From Rhyacichthys aspro (lineage: Eukaryota > Chordata > Actinopteri > Gobiiformes > Rhyacichthyidae), in assembly GCA_036850595.1 (NCBI GenBank), contig CM072149.1, positions 596,001-660,000 on the forward strand: a stretch of DNA of 64,000 nt. The letters run 5' to 3'. Within the stretch, counting starts at the first letter, position 1. Each line of letters begins with the position of its first letter. The position numbers and the translations under genes were made by a program. Shown here one piece after another: positions 46,561 to 56,944 of this stretch. The notes below the pieces were generated by a model. The model ran no database searches and had not been told where the DNA came from. It saw nothing but the letters and a program-made list of their open reading frames with translations.

Positions 46561-47039
46561 AGCGCCGGTTAATAACTGTATTTTGGGCTTTGTTTTGGAA
46601 CTAAATGGATTTGTTTATTGGCTGCTGTGTCCGGGGGCATATCTCCTTACATTTAACACATATTTAATATTCAGCCTTGGTTTTGCTGACACTGTTCTTT
46701 TGTTCAGAGCGACACATGATAATGAGCAAAGATTCATGTTGGATTTTCTCCTACAATTCATTACAGTCAGTACAGAACCAGTTATATTTGTGATACGGAA
46801 ACCTGCCGTAATCTCAAAACCTCTTCATTTATTCTGGTTTTTCTGTAGTGTTTAAACATTTTATGGATTTCCCTTATTATTTAATGTTTATCAGCCTTTT
46901 TTTTTGTCTTCTTCTCTTACATTCCTCAAATCTTAACATTGTTTTGTTCTATTTTATTACTGGGAAAGAGTAAATCACATCTCATGCACTACTGAGGTCT
47001 GTTTTAATAGAGGTTGATCATAATGAAAACGTGCCATGT
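46561..47039. other. No recognised feature
   Basis: Nothing recognised. Confidence 0.4.
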
Positions 47040-47160
47040 GCATTTTTATTTATAAAACATATTAATGCTCAGTAACAGACATATGTGTTAGTCTTGCATG
47101 CCGTTTTATGTGTTGTACATTGTCCCTGTCAAATCAACAAATAAAATAAAATAAAATAAA
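47040..47160 (+). mobile_element. Probable LINE 3' tail with (AAAAT)n
   Basis: GTTGTACATTGTCCCTGTCA followed by AATCAACAAATAAAATAAAA and further AAAT units resembles the polyadenylated end of a LINE. No coding sequence upstream. Confidence 0.4.
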
Positions 47161-47464
47161 TTATTTTCTCTTAAGGTTATCAATATTAATCTTCAAAACA
47201 TCTTTAAATTCACATAATTAGATATTTAGTTTTTCAAAAGGTCATATTGTCCTGATGAGCTCATTTTTTTTTTAACATTTATTAAAAAATGTATAATCAT
47301 TTACAACAATAACATGGTAGAATATGTTATAAATATTAGAATAATATGTTGTATATATACTATACTATTATACAGACAGTTTCTCTGCATTACTAAGAAT
47401 AAATTGAGTCTTTTTTGTGTTGAACTGACTCGTTTGTTGCTGGTTTTATGTCAGTGCTGGTAAT
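47161..47464. other. No recognised feature
   Basis: A+T-rich DNA. Confidence 0.4.
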
Positions 47465-47483
47465 GGCCACTAGAGGGCGCTGA
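47465..47483 (+). promoter_or_regulatory. Strong CTCF binding motif
   Basis: GGCCACTAGAGGGCGCTGA matches the core CTCF consensus CCASYAGRGGGCGC at every core position. Occupancy depends on the cell and cannot be told from sequence. Confidence 0.75.
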
Positions 47484-48189
47484 GTCAATGTGTAATGAGC
47501 AGTCTCTGAGTCAGTTCAAGCGATGTTGGAACCACTCTAGTCGTTTTCATACACTCATACTTCACACAGGAGAGGCTCTGTATATTCACAAGCGCCAAAT
47601 GAAGTAGAGACTTGTAAAAATACAAAACACCGCCAATAAGTTTTAATATTGTCACCCTAATCTGTTAAAGTTGTTTAAAATCTGCCCACTTAAATATTTA
47701 CAAGTTCTGCTTATTAAACATGAAATAAAATGTAAAACATAAATAAATAATAATTGCATATATAAATGTTTGAATGTATGTACAGTACACATTCCAGCAC
47801 TTAATGAATGCCATCGGTAAAAATAGTTTGATGATTGTAACCTGTTAAACAGAGTATGCAGTATTAGCATGAATATTTCCTGCTGCACACAAAGCCTAAT
47901 TATGTTTATTTTTATGATTCATTTATATTACTAAGATTAGAACGTAAACTGGTCAAAAGAATGGTGTTGAAAAAGTAAGAAAACCTTTTACATGTCTGAA
48001 AATGCGCTGTATGAATAAATAATATTTTCATAAAACATGCTGAGTTCTGAAATGGTCCACTTTTCTGTTTTGTCTCCTCTTTTTTCCTCTCAAGAGACTA
48101 ATTGTTTGGATCAGAACAAACACTGAAGAGTCACCTGGTGAATATTGTTTCAAAAACGGTTGTGTTGTTCATGTCTGTTCGTGTTGAAC
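47484..48189. other. No recognised feature
   Basis: A+T-rich DNA. Confidence 0.4.
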
Positions 48190-48790
48190 CCGTATTCTGT
48201 TTCTTTCTGTACGTCGTGCATCAGTTAAAACACCTTTAATGTGTGTTTCTGCTGCAGCTCTGCTCGCGAGTCGTCCGTCTTTACTTTGGACAAATGTGAT
48301 TTTTGAGCTAAACGCTGCTACAGGAGAGCGCGGCGCTTACATCAAAGAGCATACATGAATACATCTATGATTTCTGCTTCTATTTAGTCTCCCGGGGAGA
48401 ATCTCCGGCATTTTATTAAATCTATTGCTGGCTGTTAATAAAAGCTGATGTTTCTTTTCCTAAAGGTAAAGCACCTCCAAATGAGGTGTCGGAAAATGAG
48501 AGATGTGAAAAGCAAGGGGGCCGAGCGGCTGATCCGGAGATGTGAAGCAGCGCTTTGAAGAAAATTCCATCAAAGGAAAACAATAAGCGGAGGTTTGCGG
48601 AAAGCCCCCGTTAAATACCGCGTGTTGTTCAGAAACGGTTACAATCTCAATTGGCTGCGTTAACTGGCATCTGGAGAACAATAAGAGGAATCTGTTGGAG
48701 ATTTGTACAAGCCTTTTAGCTCCTCTGCCCGCTCCATATGCTGCTGCATCATTCATATCATCATCTTCATATTAGTCTACACCTGCTTGT
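48190..48790. promoter_or_regulatory. Candidate conserved non-coding block (strong texture)
   Basis: Repeat-free and balanced in base composition, with CTGGCTGTTAATAAAAGCTG, TTCCATCAAAGGAAAACAAT and CTCAATTGGCTGCGTTAAC. It also has GGAGAACAATAAGAGG, a SOX-type ACAAT core, and a TCCCGGGGAGAATCTCCGG near-palindrome at about 48390. Frames open on both strands look incidental. Enhancer role is inferred. Confidence 0.45.
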
Positions 48791-49136
48791 GACTTGAAAA
48801 CAAAAGTGGAACAGCAGTTCGAGGTGTAGGAAACACATGTAGCATTCAAACCTTCCTTTTAATTGATCATATCTCATTCATTTTTCTTTGAACGCTTTTC
48901 AGAAAGAGAAAAAAGCCTGTACACACATTTGTTCACATCGATTTGCTTTAGTATTTGAGCAGTTAAAATAGACAATAGATATCGATTTCAATAAAATGTA
49001 GCCTCAATCAAAATATTTAAATTTGCAGTCATGAAAAACACAAAATAACACAACAAAACAAGGTTATGTTGTGTGCTGTCGATGTCAATGATAACCAGAA
49101 GAATCATCTACTTTTATCATACAACATAATCAGTGG
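48791..49136. other. No recognised feature
   Basis: A+T-rich DNA. Confidence 0.4.
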
Positions 49137-49229
49137 ATGGCAGACGGGAAGACGGTTTTGGTGAAACAGGAGCGAGCGCCGCGTGGAGGAGACGAGTTCT
49201 TCTCTGACATGTTCTCGAAGCCTCTGTGA
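49137..49229 (+). other. Candidate 30-codon small ORF
   Basis: ATG at 49137 and TGA at 49227. The peptide begins MADGKTVLVKQERAPRGGD and ends EFFSDMFSKPL. Composition is protein-like and the +4 base is G, but -3 is T and no family is recognised. It sits in a G+C-richer patch (49135-49330) that might instead be regulatory. Confidence 0.18.
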
Positions 49230-50443
49230 CACAAATAGACTCAGTGTCACATGACGTTCGGTCGGACACAAAAGAGGGGAATGGACTCGGCAGTTGTCGT
49301 CGAGCCGGGTTTTACAGGAAGAGCATGAATATGGACAGAGGGAAAATACTGATACACATATTATAATACATACTCCGTAATCAGACTCATTCACACGCAG
49401 TCTTGTGCTAGTTACTATTATCCTTTTACCTTTATTTACTTTTAATGGGTAATATTATTATTGTTTATACATTTTATTATTTTTGTTGTAGTTATAGTAG
49501 TAGTTGTTTAATTATATATATGTGGGTGAGATAGTTCTAATAATTTTCTCAGTGAGATTTTATAAATGATTTTCGTTTGAGGATAAATCTCTATCAAATC
49601 TACATATATTTCTTTTTGCATTTGTAAAATTTGGTAAAAAAAAAAAAGGGTTTTGTTTGTTTTTCTCTGCACTTGAACACATCATAAACTACAGTGGATT
49701 ACAGTGGCTGGTTCTTTTAAACTTTTTACACCACGACAAAAAAAAAAAAAAAAAGAGTATGCCTATCCCCTTCTCCTTTTGTGTCTTTATAGATTAGAAA
49801 AAACTGTATTTTAGATGATGGTATCAGTAGAATTGAGAGTCAAATTTGTGATTTTACTAGCCCCAAATCAGACTTGAAGGGTTTAAAAAGAAAAAAAACC
49901 AAGGCTACTAACCTTTTACTCTTTTTAACTTGAGCCGTTTCAATAACTGTGATTGCCAAACTACATTATTTGTATCATTTTTACAGGTTATTGCACTAAG
50001 TCTGGGTCTATGAGTCAATTAAATAAGCTTATTTCCTCCTGCTCACTGCTCACACTTTTATTTAGTTTGTTTTTTTCACTGTTGTTGGTTAGTGTTGTGA
50101 ATATAAGTATTTTTTTTCACAGATAATCTAGTCTTATAATTGCCTGGTGAGTATAAGGCAAATATGAGGCTGGACCAGTGTTTACTGAGTTTGGATAAAT
50201 ATAAATCAGTATTATACATTCATATTCAGTCACATTTAGGGCAAAATGGGCCGTGGAAGGGGGGCTTCTAAACTGGCAGCTATTGCCCGTTGACCTGTTA
50301 CATTGAGCTGCCTCTGTGTTGAGCAACAACCCCTCTTTACAGACCTTTAATGAATGAAATAGTAATAGTTAAGAGCAGAGGCCACTCTTATAACCATAGG
50401 CCATGAAAAAACAGAACTAGCAGATTGTTTAATTCAATCTGAA
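49230..50443. other. No recognised feature
   Basis: A+T-rich DNA with A-runs at about 49636-49647 and 49739-49755. Confidence 0.4.
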
Positions 50444-50675
50444 AGCACTTGGAAAGCTTTTAATACATTTTGAAAGTGAGTTTTAAAGAAGTTATATTTA
50501 ACCAATTTTTTCCTCCGTTTATGGGAACTGATTTTAGTTGGATTTGAACAGGTTGTATATGATTTGAACTGGTTTTAGATGGATTTGAACTGGTTTTATG
50601 GATTTGAACTGGTTTTAGATGGATTTGAACAGATTTTGATGCAGGTTTTGATGGATCTGAACTCTGCAGACACAC
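50444..50675. mobile_element. Partial hAT array element (copy F)
   Basis: CACTTGGAAAGCTTTTAATA, TTGAAAGTGAGTTTTA and CTCCGTTTATGGGAACTGAT match the left interior of copy E (51150-51255). They are followed by six or seven 20-21-bp units (GGTTTTAGATGGATTTGAAC-type). The termini are missing. It lies about 650 bp left of copy E. Confidence 0.75.
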
Positions 50676-51092
50676 AGACTTTTATGCCAGGATTTTGAAT
50701 TGAACTGTCTTGCCTCTGAACTCTCTTTATGTGTCTACAATCATCCACCTTCAGTTTGTTGTCGATTATTCCCCAAACCCACACCAACTTAACCAGGAGC
50801 TATTAAGGAAAGTAAAATGAGTAAACTGCCCCATGACAGCCCACCTTCTCAGAGCTACAAAAATCAAACACAGATAGGCGTAAAAAGCATATTATAACAT
50901 TTTTTTAGGTAGAAATGGGTTTATCTTTGACTGGATGTTATCTTTGGCATTCACAGTTTTATAATTTGTCTCTTTTGAAGCGACAGAATAACAGAGAGCA
51001 GCAGCAGCAGAAGAGGATGAGGGTGAAACAAGTTAGCTTTAAGATCAGAAGAAAAGGGATTGAATAAAAGTAGTTAAAAGTGTTATTATTAT
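50676..51092. other. No recognised feature
   Basis: Nothing recognised; (ATT)n at about 51082-51098 borders copy E. Confidence 0.4.
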
Positions 51093-52323
51093 TATTATAG
51101 TCAAACCTAAAGTGGGGAGGGGCCGCGATAGTTAATAAGAATCCTTTCAGGGGCACTTGGAAAGCTTTTATTACATTTTGAAAGTGAGGTTTCATCTTCA
51201 TTTGAGTTTTACAAAAGTTATGTTTAACTTTTATTTTCCTCCGTTTATGCAAACTGATTTTAGGTGGATTTGAACAGGTTGTATATGATTTGAACTGGTT
51301 TTAGATGGATTTGAACTGGTTTTACATATATTTGAACTGATTTTAGTTGGTTTTGAACAGGTTTTAGGTGGATTTAAACAGGTTTTAGTTGAATTTGAAT
51401 AGGTTGTATATGATTTGAACTGGTTTTAGTTGAATTTGAACAGGTTGTAAATGATTTGAACTGGTTTTAGATGGATTTGAACTGGTTTTACATATATCTG
51501 AACTGATTTTAGTTGGTTTCGAACAGGTTTTAGGTGGATTTGAACAGGTTTTAGTTGAATTTGAACAGGTTGTAAATGATTTGAACTGAAGGTGGGGGTG
51601 TGATGGTTTTGGTTGGTTAAGGTTTTAGTTGATTAAAAGGTTTTAGATGGATTTGAACTGGTTTTAGATGGATTTGAACAGGTTTTACATATATTTGAAC
51701 TGATTTTAGTTGGTTTTGAACAGGTTTTAGGTGGATTTGAACAGGTTGTATATGATTTGAACTGGATTTAGATGGATTTGAACTGGTTGTATATGATTTG
51801 AACTGGTTGTATATGATTTGAACTGGTTTTTAGATGGATTTGAACTGGTTTTACATATATGTGAACTGATTTTAGTTGGTTTTGAACAGGTTTTAGTTGA
51901 ATTTGAACAGGTTGTATATGATTTGAACTGGTTTTAGATGGATTTGAACTGGTTGTATATCATTTGAACTGGTTTTAGTTGAATTTAAACTGGTTGTATA
52001 TGATTTGAACTGGTTTTAGTTGAATTTAAACTGGTTGTATATGATTTGAACTGGTTTTAATTGGTTTTGAACAGGTTTTAGGTGGAATGGAACAGATTTT
52101 AGATGTATTTCAACAGGTTTTACTTGGATTTGTGCAGATTAGATACATCTTTGTGGCAAAAACTGGTTTAAAATTTTCATAAACAAATCAATCTGATTTA
52201 AACTTGTTCAAATACAATTAAAAACTAGTGCCAAAAATATCACCAACTAAAAGCTTTTGAGGGCCACATAAAACATTGCAATGGGCCGCATTTGGCCCCT
52301 GGGCCTTGAGTTTGACACGTGTG
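51093..52323. mobile_element. hAT element with expanded 21-bp array (copy E)
   Basis: The left end keeps GTCAAACCTAAAGTGGGGAG but its outer bases are replaced by an ATT repeat. The right end GGCCTTGAGTTTGACACGTG is intact and followed by CCCTAAAG. Sub-terminal AGGGGCCGCGATAGTTAATA and GGGCCACATAAAACATTGCA match copy B. A roughly 900-bp array fills the interior. Near the right end a short inverted array piece (AACTTGTTCAAATACAATTA) lies after GTGGCAAAAACTGGTTTAAA. No transposase. Confidence 0.82.
51250..52145. repeat. 20-21-bp minisatellite with higher-order repeat
   Basis: About 42 monomers. Types recur in a fixed order: GGTTGTATATGATTTGAACT, GGTTTTAGATGGATTTGAAC, GGTTTTACATATATTTGAAC, GATTTTAGTTGGTTTTGAAC, GGTTTTAGGTGGATTTGAAC, GGTTTTAGTTGAATTTGAAC. 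This six-step order repeats about four times with deletions, giving a higher-order period of roughly 125 bp. Confidence 0.85.
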
Positions 52324-52489
52324 CCCTAAAGGGACAAAGCAGTAGAAGATGATTATTCTTCTTATTGTTTATTTTTTTGTACAAAGTTTAGTTAAAAAAG
52401 AGTTGGATTTAAAAGGTCTGATGCTGCAAAAGAAGGTGACTCAATGAGTTGTGGGTGTGTTTCCATTTTTTTAGTGCTGCGGTCTGTTG
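52324..52489. other. No recognised gene; SINE-tail scrap
   Basis: GGGACAAAGCAGTAGAAGATG (52332-52352) resembles the end of the local SINE family. Confidence 0.35.
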
Positions 52490-52765
52490 AAAGTGCTCAG
52501 GGATCAGTGTGCAGCCTTTTTTAGCCATGCAGCCTTTTGATTTCCCCAAAGTGCGGTGTTTTCTGTGTGCTTTTCTTTGGCAGGGTCGAGACGAGCAGAG
52601 CCGAGTGGCCGGGACGTGGGAGAGTGAAACGGGGTGGCTGTTTATTCTCCCGCCAAAGACACATACCTTTACAGAGTGGCTTTGGAGCACGGCCTAGAAC
52701 AACACCAGAGCCGTGTACACAAATTACATGTCTCACAGTGGAAAGAATGAAAGATTGGAGTTCCC
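52490..52765. promoter_or_regulatory. Candidate conserved non-coding block or exon
   Basis: A G+C-rich patch contains an acceptor-like TTTCTTTGGCAG at about 52574-52585 followed by sequence open in one frame. Several frames are open on both strands, so coding is not supported. Regulatory sequence is the more economical reading. Confidence 0.28.
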
Positions 52766-53330
52766 AGTGGAAAAAAATTACAGCGGTGAGAATTTTCACA
52801 AAGGCGTAAATGAAGATCCTTAACATTCTTGGGAAAGATTACAAAACATGTGACCCAATTGCTCTGTCCTTTTTTGTTCCGTGCATTTTTTTTTTTTTTT
52901 TTTTTGAGTTCAAGTGGAGGCCGCACAAGACACAACATCAAGTTTAATGTTACACTTCGCACAGGAAACCAACACTGACTATGATTGATTGCAGTGAGGA
53001 AGAATTGACTTAATTGAAATGAATATCGCTATTTTTTTCTTTGACTGTATTTTTCTTGCCTATGCCCTCAAAACCAGACAAACATGAACACAGCCGCAAT
53101 GTGTTCACACTGTAGTAACAGCAGGAATACAGGAAAAGCTGTAGTGGCCTTGGGAAGAGCCAACAATAAAGTGGGAACTGAATGTGTGGAGGAAATGTAG
53201 AGCTTTAAAGGAACGCTCCATAGCTTCCTGCATGGTACATATTTTAAGTTGGGAATTTTTCAGTCAATGATGATTGAGTGTTTAAGACTACAAACAAGTC
53301 AGGGTTAATCTTAGCCCTCATTTTAAATTT
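52766..53330. other. No recognised feature; poly-T
   Basis: A T run spans about 52888-52906. Confidence 0.4.
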
Positions 53331-53363
53331 AACCTAACCCTAACCCTAACCCTAACCCTAACT
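53331..53363. repeat. Interstitial telomeric repeat
   Basis: About five tandem CCCTAA units (AACCTAACCCTAACCCTAAC and on), the vertebrate telomere motif on the C-rich strand. Only about 33 bp, so a short internal tract and not a chromosome end. Confidence 0.9.
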
Positions 53364-53631
53364 AAAAAGCTAAATACTAAAAACTGTTTGATCATAATTG
53401 TGAAGTATGCAAAAACAAAACAAATATGGCGTCAAGGAAAAAAAAGTATCCCACTTTCTACAATATCAGAGACTGTGAGAAAAAATAGTGGTACAATACA
53501 ACTTGATTCCATGGAATATTTTGCAAAGAGCAACACTTTAGCTTAAATTGTCATGTTCTCTACAACGTAACAGTCAAACAATCACTTTATTCTCAAGTTT
53601 TAGTGCTGCTACATCATTGGTCGAACCAGAC
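53364..53631. other. No recognised feature
   Basis: Nothing recognised. Confidence 0.4.
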
Positions 53632-53719
53632 GCTTTTCCTTGAGCAATACAACATGGATTCTCATGAGTTTGTGAAGTCAGAAATGTCATGAGAATCCAT
53701 GTGCTGTGCAAGGAAAAAC
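53632..53719. repeat. Hairpin-forming inverted repeat
   Basis: The left arm (53632-53667) contains TTTTCCTTGAGCAATACAAC then ATGGATTCTCATGA. The right arm (53687-53719), read inward, contains TTTTTCCTTGCACAGC then ACATGGATTCTCATGA. The inner 15-16 bp pair perfectly and the outer 18 pair with a few mismatches and a 3-nt bulge. The loop is 19 nt. It could be a tiny MITE or a transcribed hairpin. Confidence 0.85.
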
Positions 53720-54249
53720 ACAATATAATCAGAAATAGCTTTAAATGCTAAATCAAATAAAAGGAAACATGTGGAGGTAACTGATCTTTCAAATGAAGCC
53801 TTCTGTATGTGTCTTTTAATCTGAAAAAGCCCATTTCAGGATCTGCCTTGTGCTTTGTAATTTGACCACTGCTATTTAAGTTTTGGAATATATTTTTTTT
53901 TATTGTATATCTATAGCAATACTGGTAATACTGACCACTCTGGTGTGTTTGTTTGTCATAATGAAAAGGCATATTTGCAAAAATGCACCGTAACTCCAGT
54001 GTAGTGAGATAATAACCTGCCAAACCATCCATACAAATAATTACCCTGGTTTCTTTTTGATCTGAGTTTCATTTCCAGGGGATGGGACAAATGTATAAGT
54101 CATACATAAAGCCCACTCTGTTTTAGGTAAACCGTCAGAATTGGTCGATGTTGTGGATGTCGTCGAGCTCAATGGTTGTGATTCTAGACCCACTGATTTT
54201 ACTGAGAACGGGAAAGTCTGTTAGGCCAGGCTAATGTGTTAATGCTTTT
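53720..54249. other. No recognised feature
   Basis: A 94-codon minus frame (53748-54032) is without recognised motifs. Confidence 0.35.
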
Positions 54250-54930
54250 ACTGCGGTCTTCGCTGATGAATACACTGTACAGCCTCAGCAGCTTTGCTTT
54301 GGAGGCACCTCATAAAGATTTCCATGTTTTCTTTGTTTTCTCCAGTCATCCTGTAGTATTGACCTACCTCGCACCGCGTTATTAATTTGCGCCTGCCTTT
54401 TTTTTTAGTGTTCTCGAAGCACTTTATCACTGCTCTAGCCATAAAACGTATTATCATTGCGATTATTCTTATTTACTTTGCGCTGAAGTAACCTTAGAGC
54501 AGTGACAACTCCCGAAGTGTTTACCCACATTAATCAGCCGCTCGTTGCCGTGCGGGCTGGGATCGAGCCCCTACGCGCACTCCCCATGTGACTACAGCGT
54601 CCCGGGGCTGATGGGGCCACGGGGGGGTCACGGCCGAGCAGGAAATGGGGGTTCCTCTGAGCCGAGCCAGTGATGAGCAGCAGCCCGGAAAGCGAGCGCC
54701 CATCCATCATGACACTCCTGAATCGGGCAGCGAGGCGACCCGGCGCAGGGTGACAATAGATGGCCACTGCGTTTGGGCTGAAGGACTCTGGGTTGGCCCC
54801 GGTGAAGTCCACTCACTGATTGCTGTAATTATAGCCCTATCATTCCACTTCAGAGGAAATGGAGAGGTCGCTAATTGAGTGTGGAAAGGTGGAAACGCAT
54901 TGTGGCTGATATCATCCGGCCGTCCTGCAA
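54250..54930. promoter_or_regulatory. Candidate conserved non-coding block (strong texture)
   Basis: The left half has GCGTTATTAATTTGCGCC and CCATAAAACGTATTATC, a posterior-HOX-like word. The right half is G+C-rich (about 54530-54760), passing into GATTGCTGTAATTATAGCCC and GAGGTCGCTAATTGAGTGTG. Open frames on both strands overlap in the CG-rich centre and look incidental. It looks like adjacent enhancers. Confidence 0.45.
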
Positions 54931-55154
54931 CTGTTGGCTGGATGTGGGGCTGAAATCAGAGTAAAGAGTTGGAATTTTGAGTCAAAATGCTTAAAGTATG
55001 ATATTAACAGCATTAGAACAATACAACTTCAACTGATCAGTCTTGTACAGTCTTCAAAATAATTAGAAAAGGTGATTGAAAAGGAAACTCCGACTTGTAG
55101 GACTAATTGACCTTGTGTAATAAACATTTGCTTCAGCTATAAAAACGTGTTTTT

Positions 55155-55578
55155 ATAAATTTTGAAAAATTGAATTTCCATCGTACGCCGCCATTGTTGT
55201 TGACATTGCAATGCATTCTGGGTAATGATGTCTAACGGCTGACACAATCTCATTCCCCTATAGTAATCTGGTAGCAGTGGACTTCAGTGGACTCGTCTGC
55301 AGGCTTTAGCCCATTCAAATCTTCTCTTTTGATCACTTGGAAAGCAGTGAAGACTTATGTCGCTGTTCTTGTTGCCCTTCGATTGAAAATTACAACCAAA
55401 AGCAACGCTGTGCGGCATTGTTTCCACCGTTGAAGACTATCTAAGAGAAAACGTTGTCCGAAACAATGTAACTTTACCTTGACGTTCATCTCAGCTGGGC
55501 CCGAATGACGTCAAAGTCCCAGAATGCATTGCGCAGGTAAAAAAATGGCGACTTCCATATACGATTTTCAAAGTAATT
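55155..55578. mobile_element. MITE-like element with inverted ZNF143-type motifs
   Basis: The arms are inverted. The left (55160-55224) has TTTTGAAAAATTGAATTTCC, CCGCCATTGTTG and GCAATGCATTCTGGG. The right, read inward (55575-55516), has CTTTGAAAATCGTATATGG, GTCGCCATTTTT and GCAATGCATTCTGGG. The CCCAGAATGCATTGC word in each arm resembles the ZNF143/STAF binding core. No coding sequence. Confidence 0.62.
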
Positions 55579-56944
55579 AGGAGTTTTCAAGTGCAACTAA
55601 CAATGAATTTTAGTAGAATAGGACAATAAGAACATATTAAGCTCAAAAAGTGCTAATAGTCAGGGTTTCTTTTAAAAAATATCCATTAATTTTATTGTTT
55701 ATAAAAACAAAACAATGTCACCAAAACAAAAAAATCTGCTTTTGCCAGTTTGAAACAGTGAAAATGCTATCTCATAAATGACCCTTTGAACAGGAAATGA
55801 ATAGGAAATGTTGTCCAAATATGTTGCTGTTGGGACGTGGGACAGGGAGCTTCAAAAGAGGATAGTGCTAAACGCCGATGTATGGACACCCACATAATTC
55901 TACTGACACTTTTACACCAAATATTATCAAATAAATACTTACTGAAATCCCTGGAGACTGGAAGATTGTCTGAGCTCGAGCGTGGACTGTCACTACTGGC
56001 CACGGAACTGGAAACTAACGCAAAGATTGGATACAGATAGAAAAAAAACGAATATGCTCAATATGTACGTGTTATTTATCCATTCATTCCCAGTTTGAGG
56101 GCTTTTTGTAGTTGGGAAATAACACCCAAAGTCTGCGCTAATGATGGGAACATGTCATTTTTCCGTGAAGGAGTAGATTGAGCAGGTTAAATATGTCACT
56201 AAGTAAGTATGTTTCTCCACCAACTCCGTGCTACTTAAATTTGCTGCAAGTAGTGACCGTTTATGTAAAAGAAAATGATGAAGTGGTGAAAAACTGGTCA
56301 GCGCTTTTTATTTTTGGATTTTATCTATTCAAATCCTTGATAATAAAGCCTAGATGACTTCTTAAGGTCTTGTTTTTTCCACAGATGAATATAATACAGT
56401 ACAATATATTGTTAGCTGATGAAACTGTCTTATTATGAAGGGTTGTTATGAGAATCTTCATTGTGTGATGATGAGCTTTATCCAACACACTGTCACATAC
56501 AATGGGTTGGTTATTCATGGCACATTTCCCCTCTGGTTGCTTTAATAGTACTGTGTGTTCCTCATTTACTTACGTATTTTCATGTCACATGGCACATTTA
56601 GCATTAAAAATCAAATGTGTACAAGAGATATTGTTCTGAATGTCTGGTCCCAGTCTGGATTTCAAGGTAAGAACTTATTAACTACTCATGGAACACAGTA
56701 GTTTGGGGGGTAAGACACAAATATAATTAATTCTTGAGTATGTGCAATATAGAAACTGAAATATAAGGCCTATTTAACATGGTAGAGGTGCTAGGTAAGA
56801 ACAAAACAGTAAAAGTTAAAGTCATTGTGGTACATTGCAGATTGCTGTTGCTGAGGTCACGCTCAGAAATGTGAAAATCGAAGTATATATTTGTAAACGA
56901 CACAAAAGCAACTTCTAAAATCTAAGTCTGACCAAGTGGGGCCC
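55579..56944. other. No recognised feature
   Basis: About 1.4 kb of A+T-rich DNA. Short frames only. Confidence 0.4.

Noticed and set aside
50460..50675. Minus-strand frame giving 7-residue repeats
   Set aside because: A 21-bp DNA repeat always yields a heptad peptide; this is the hAT array, not a repeat protein.
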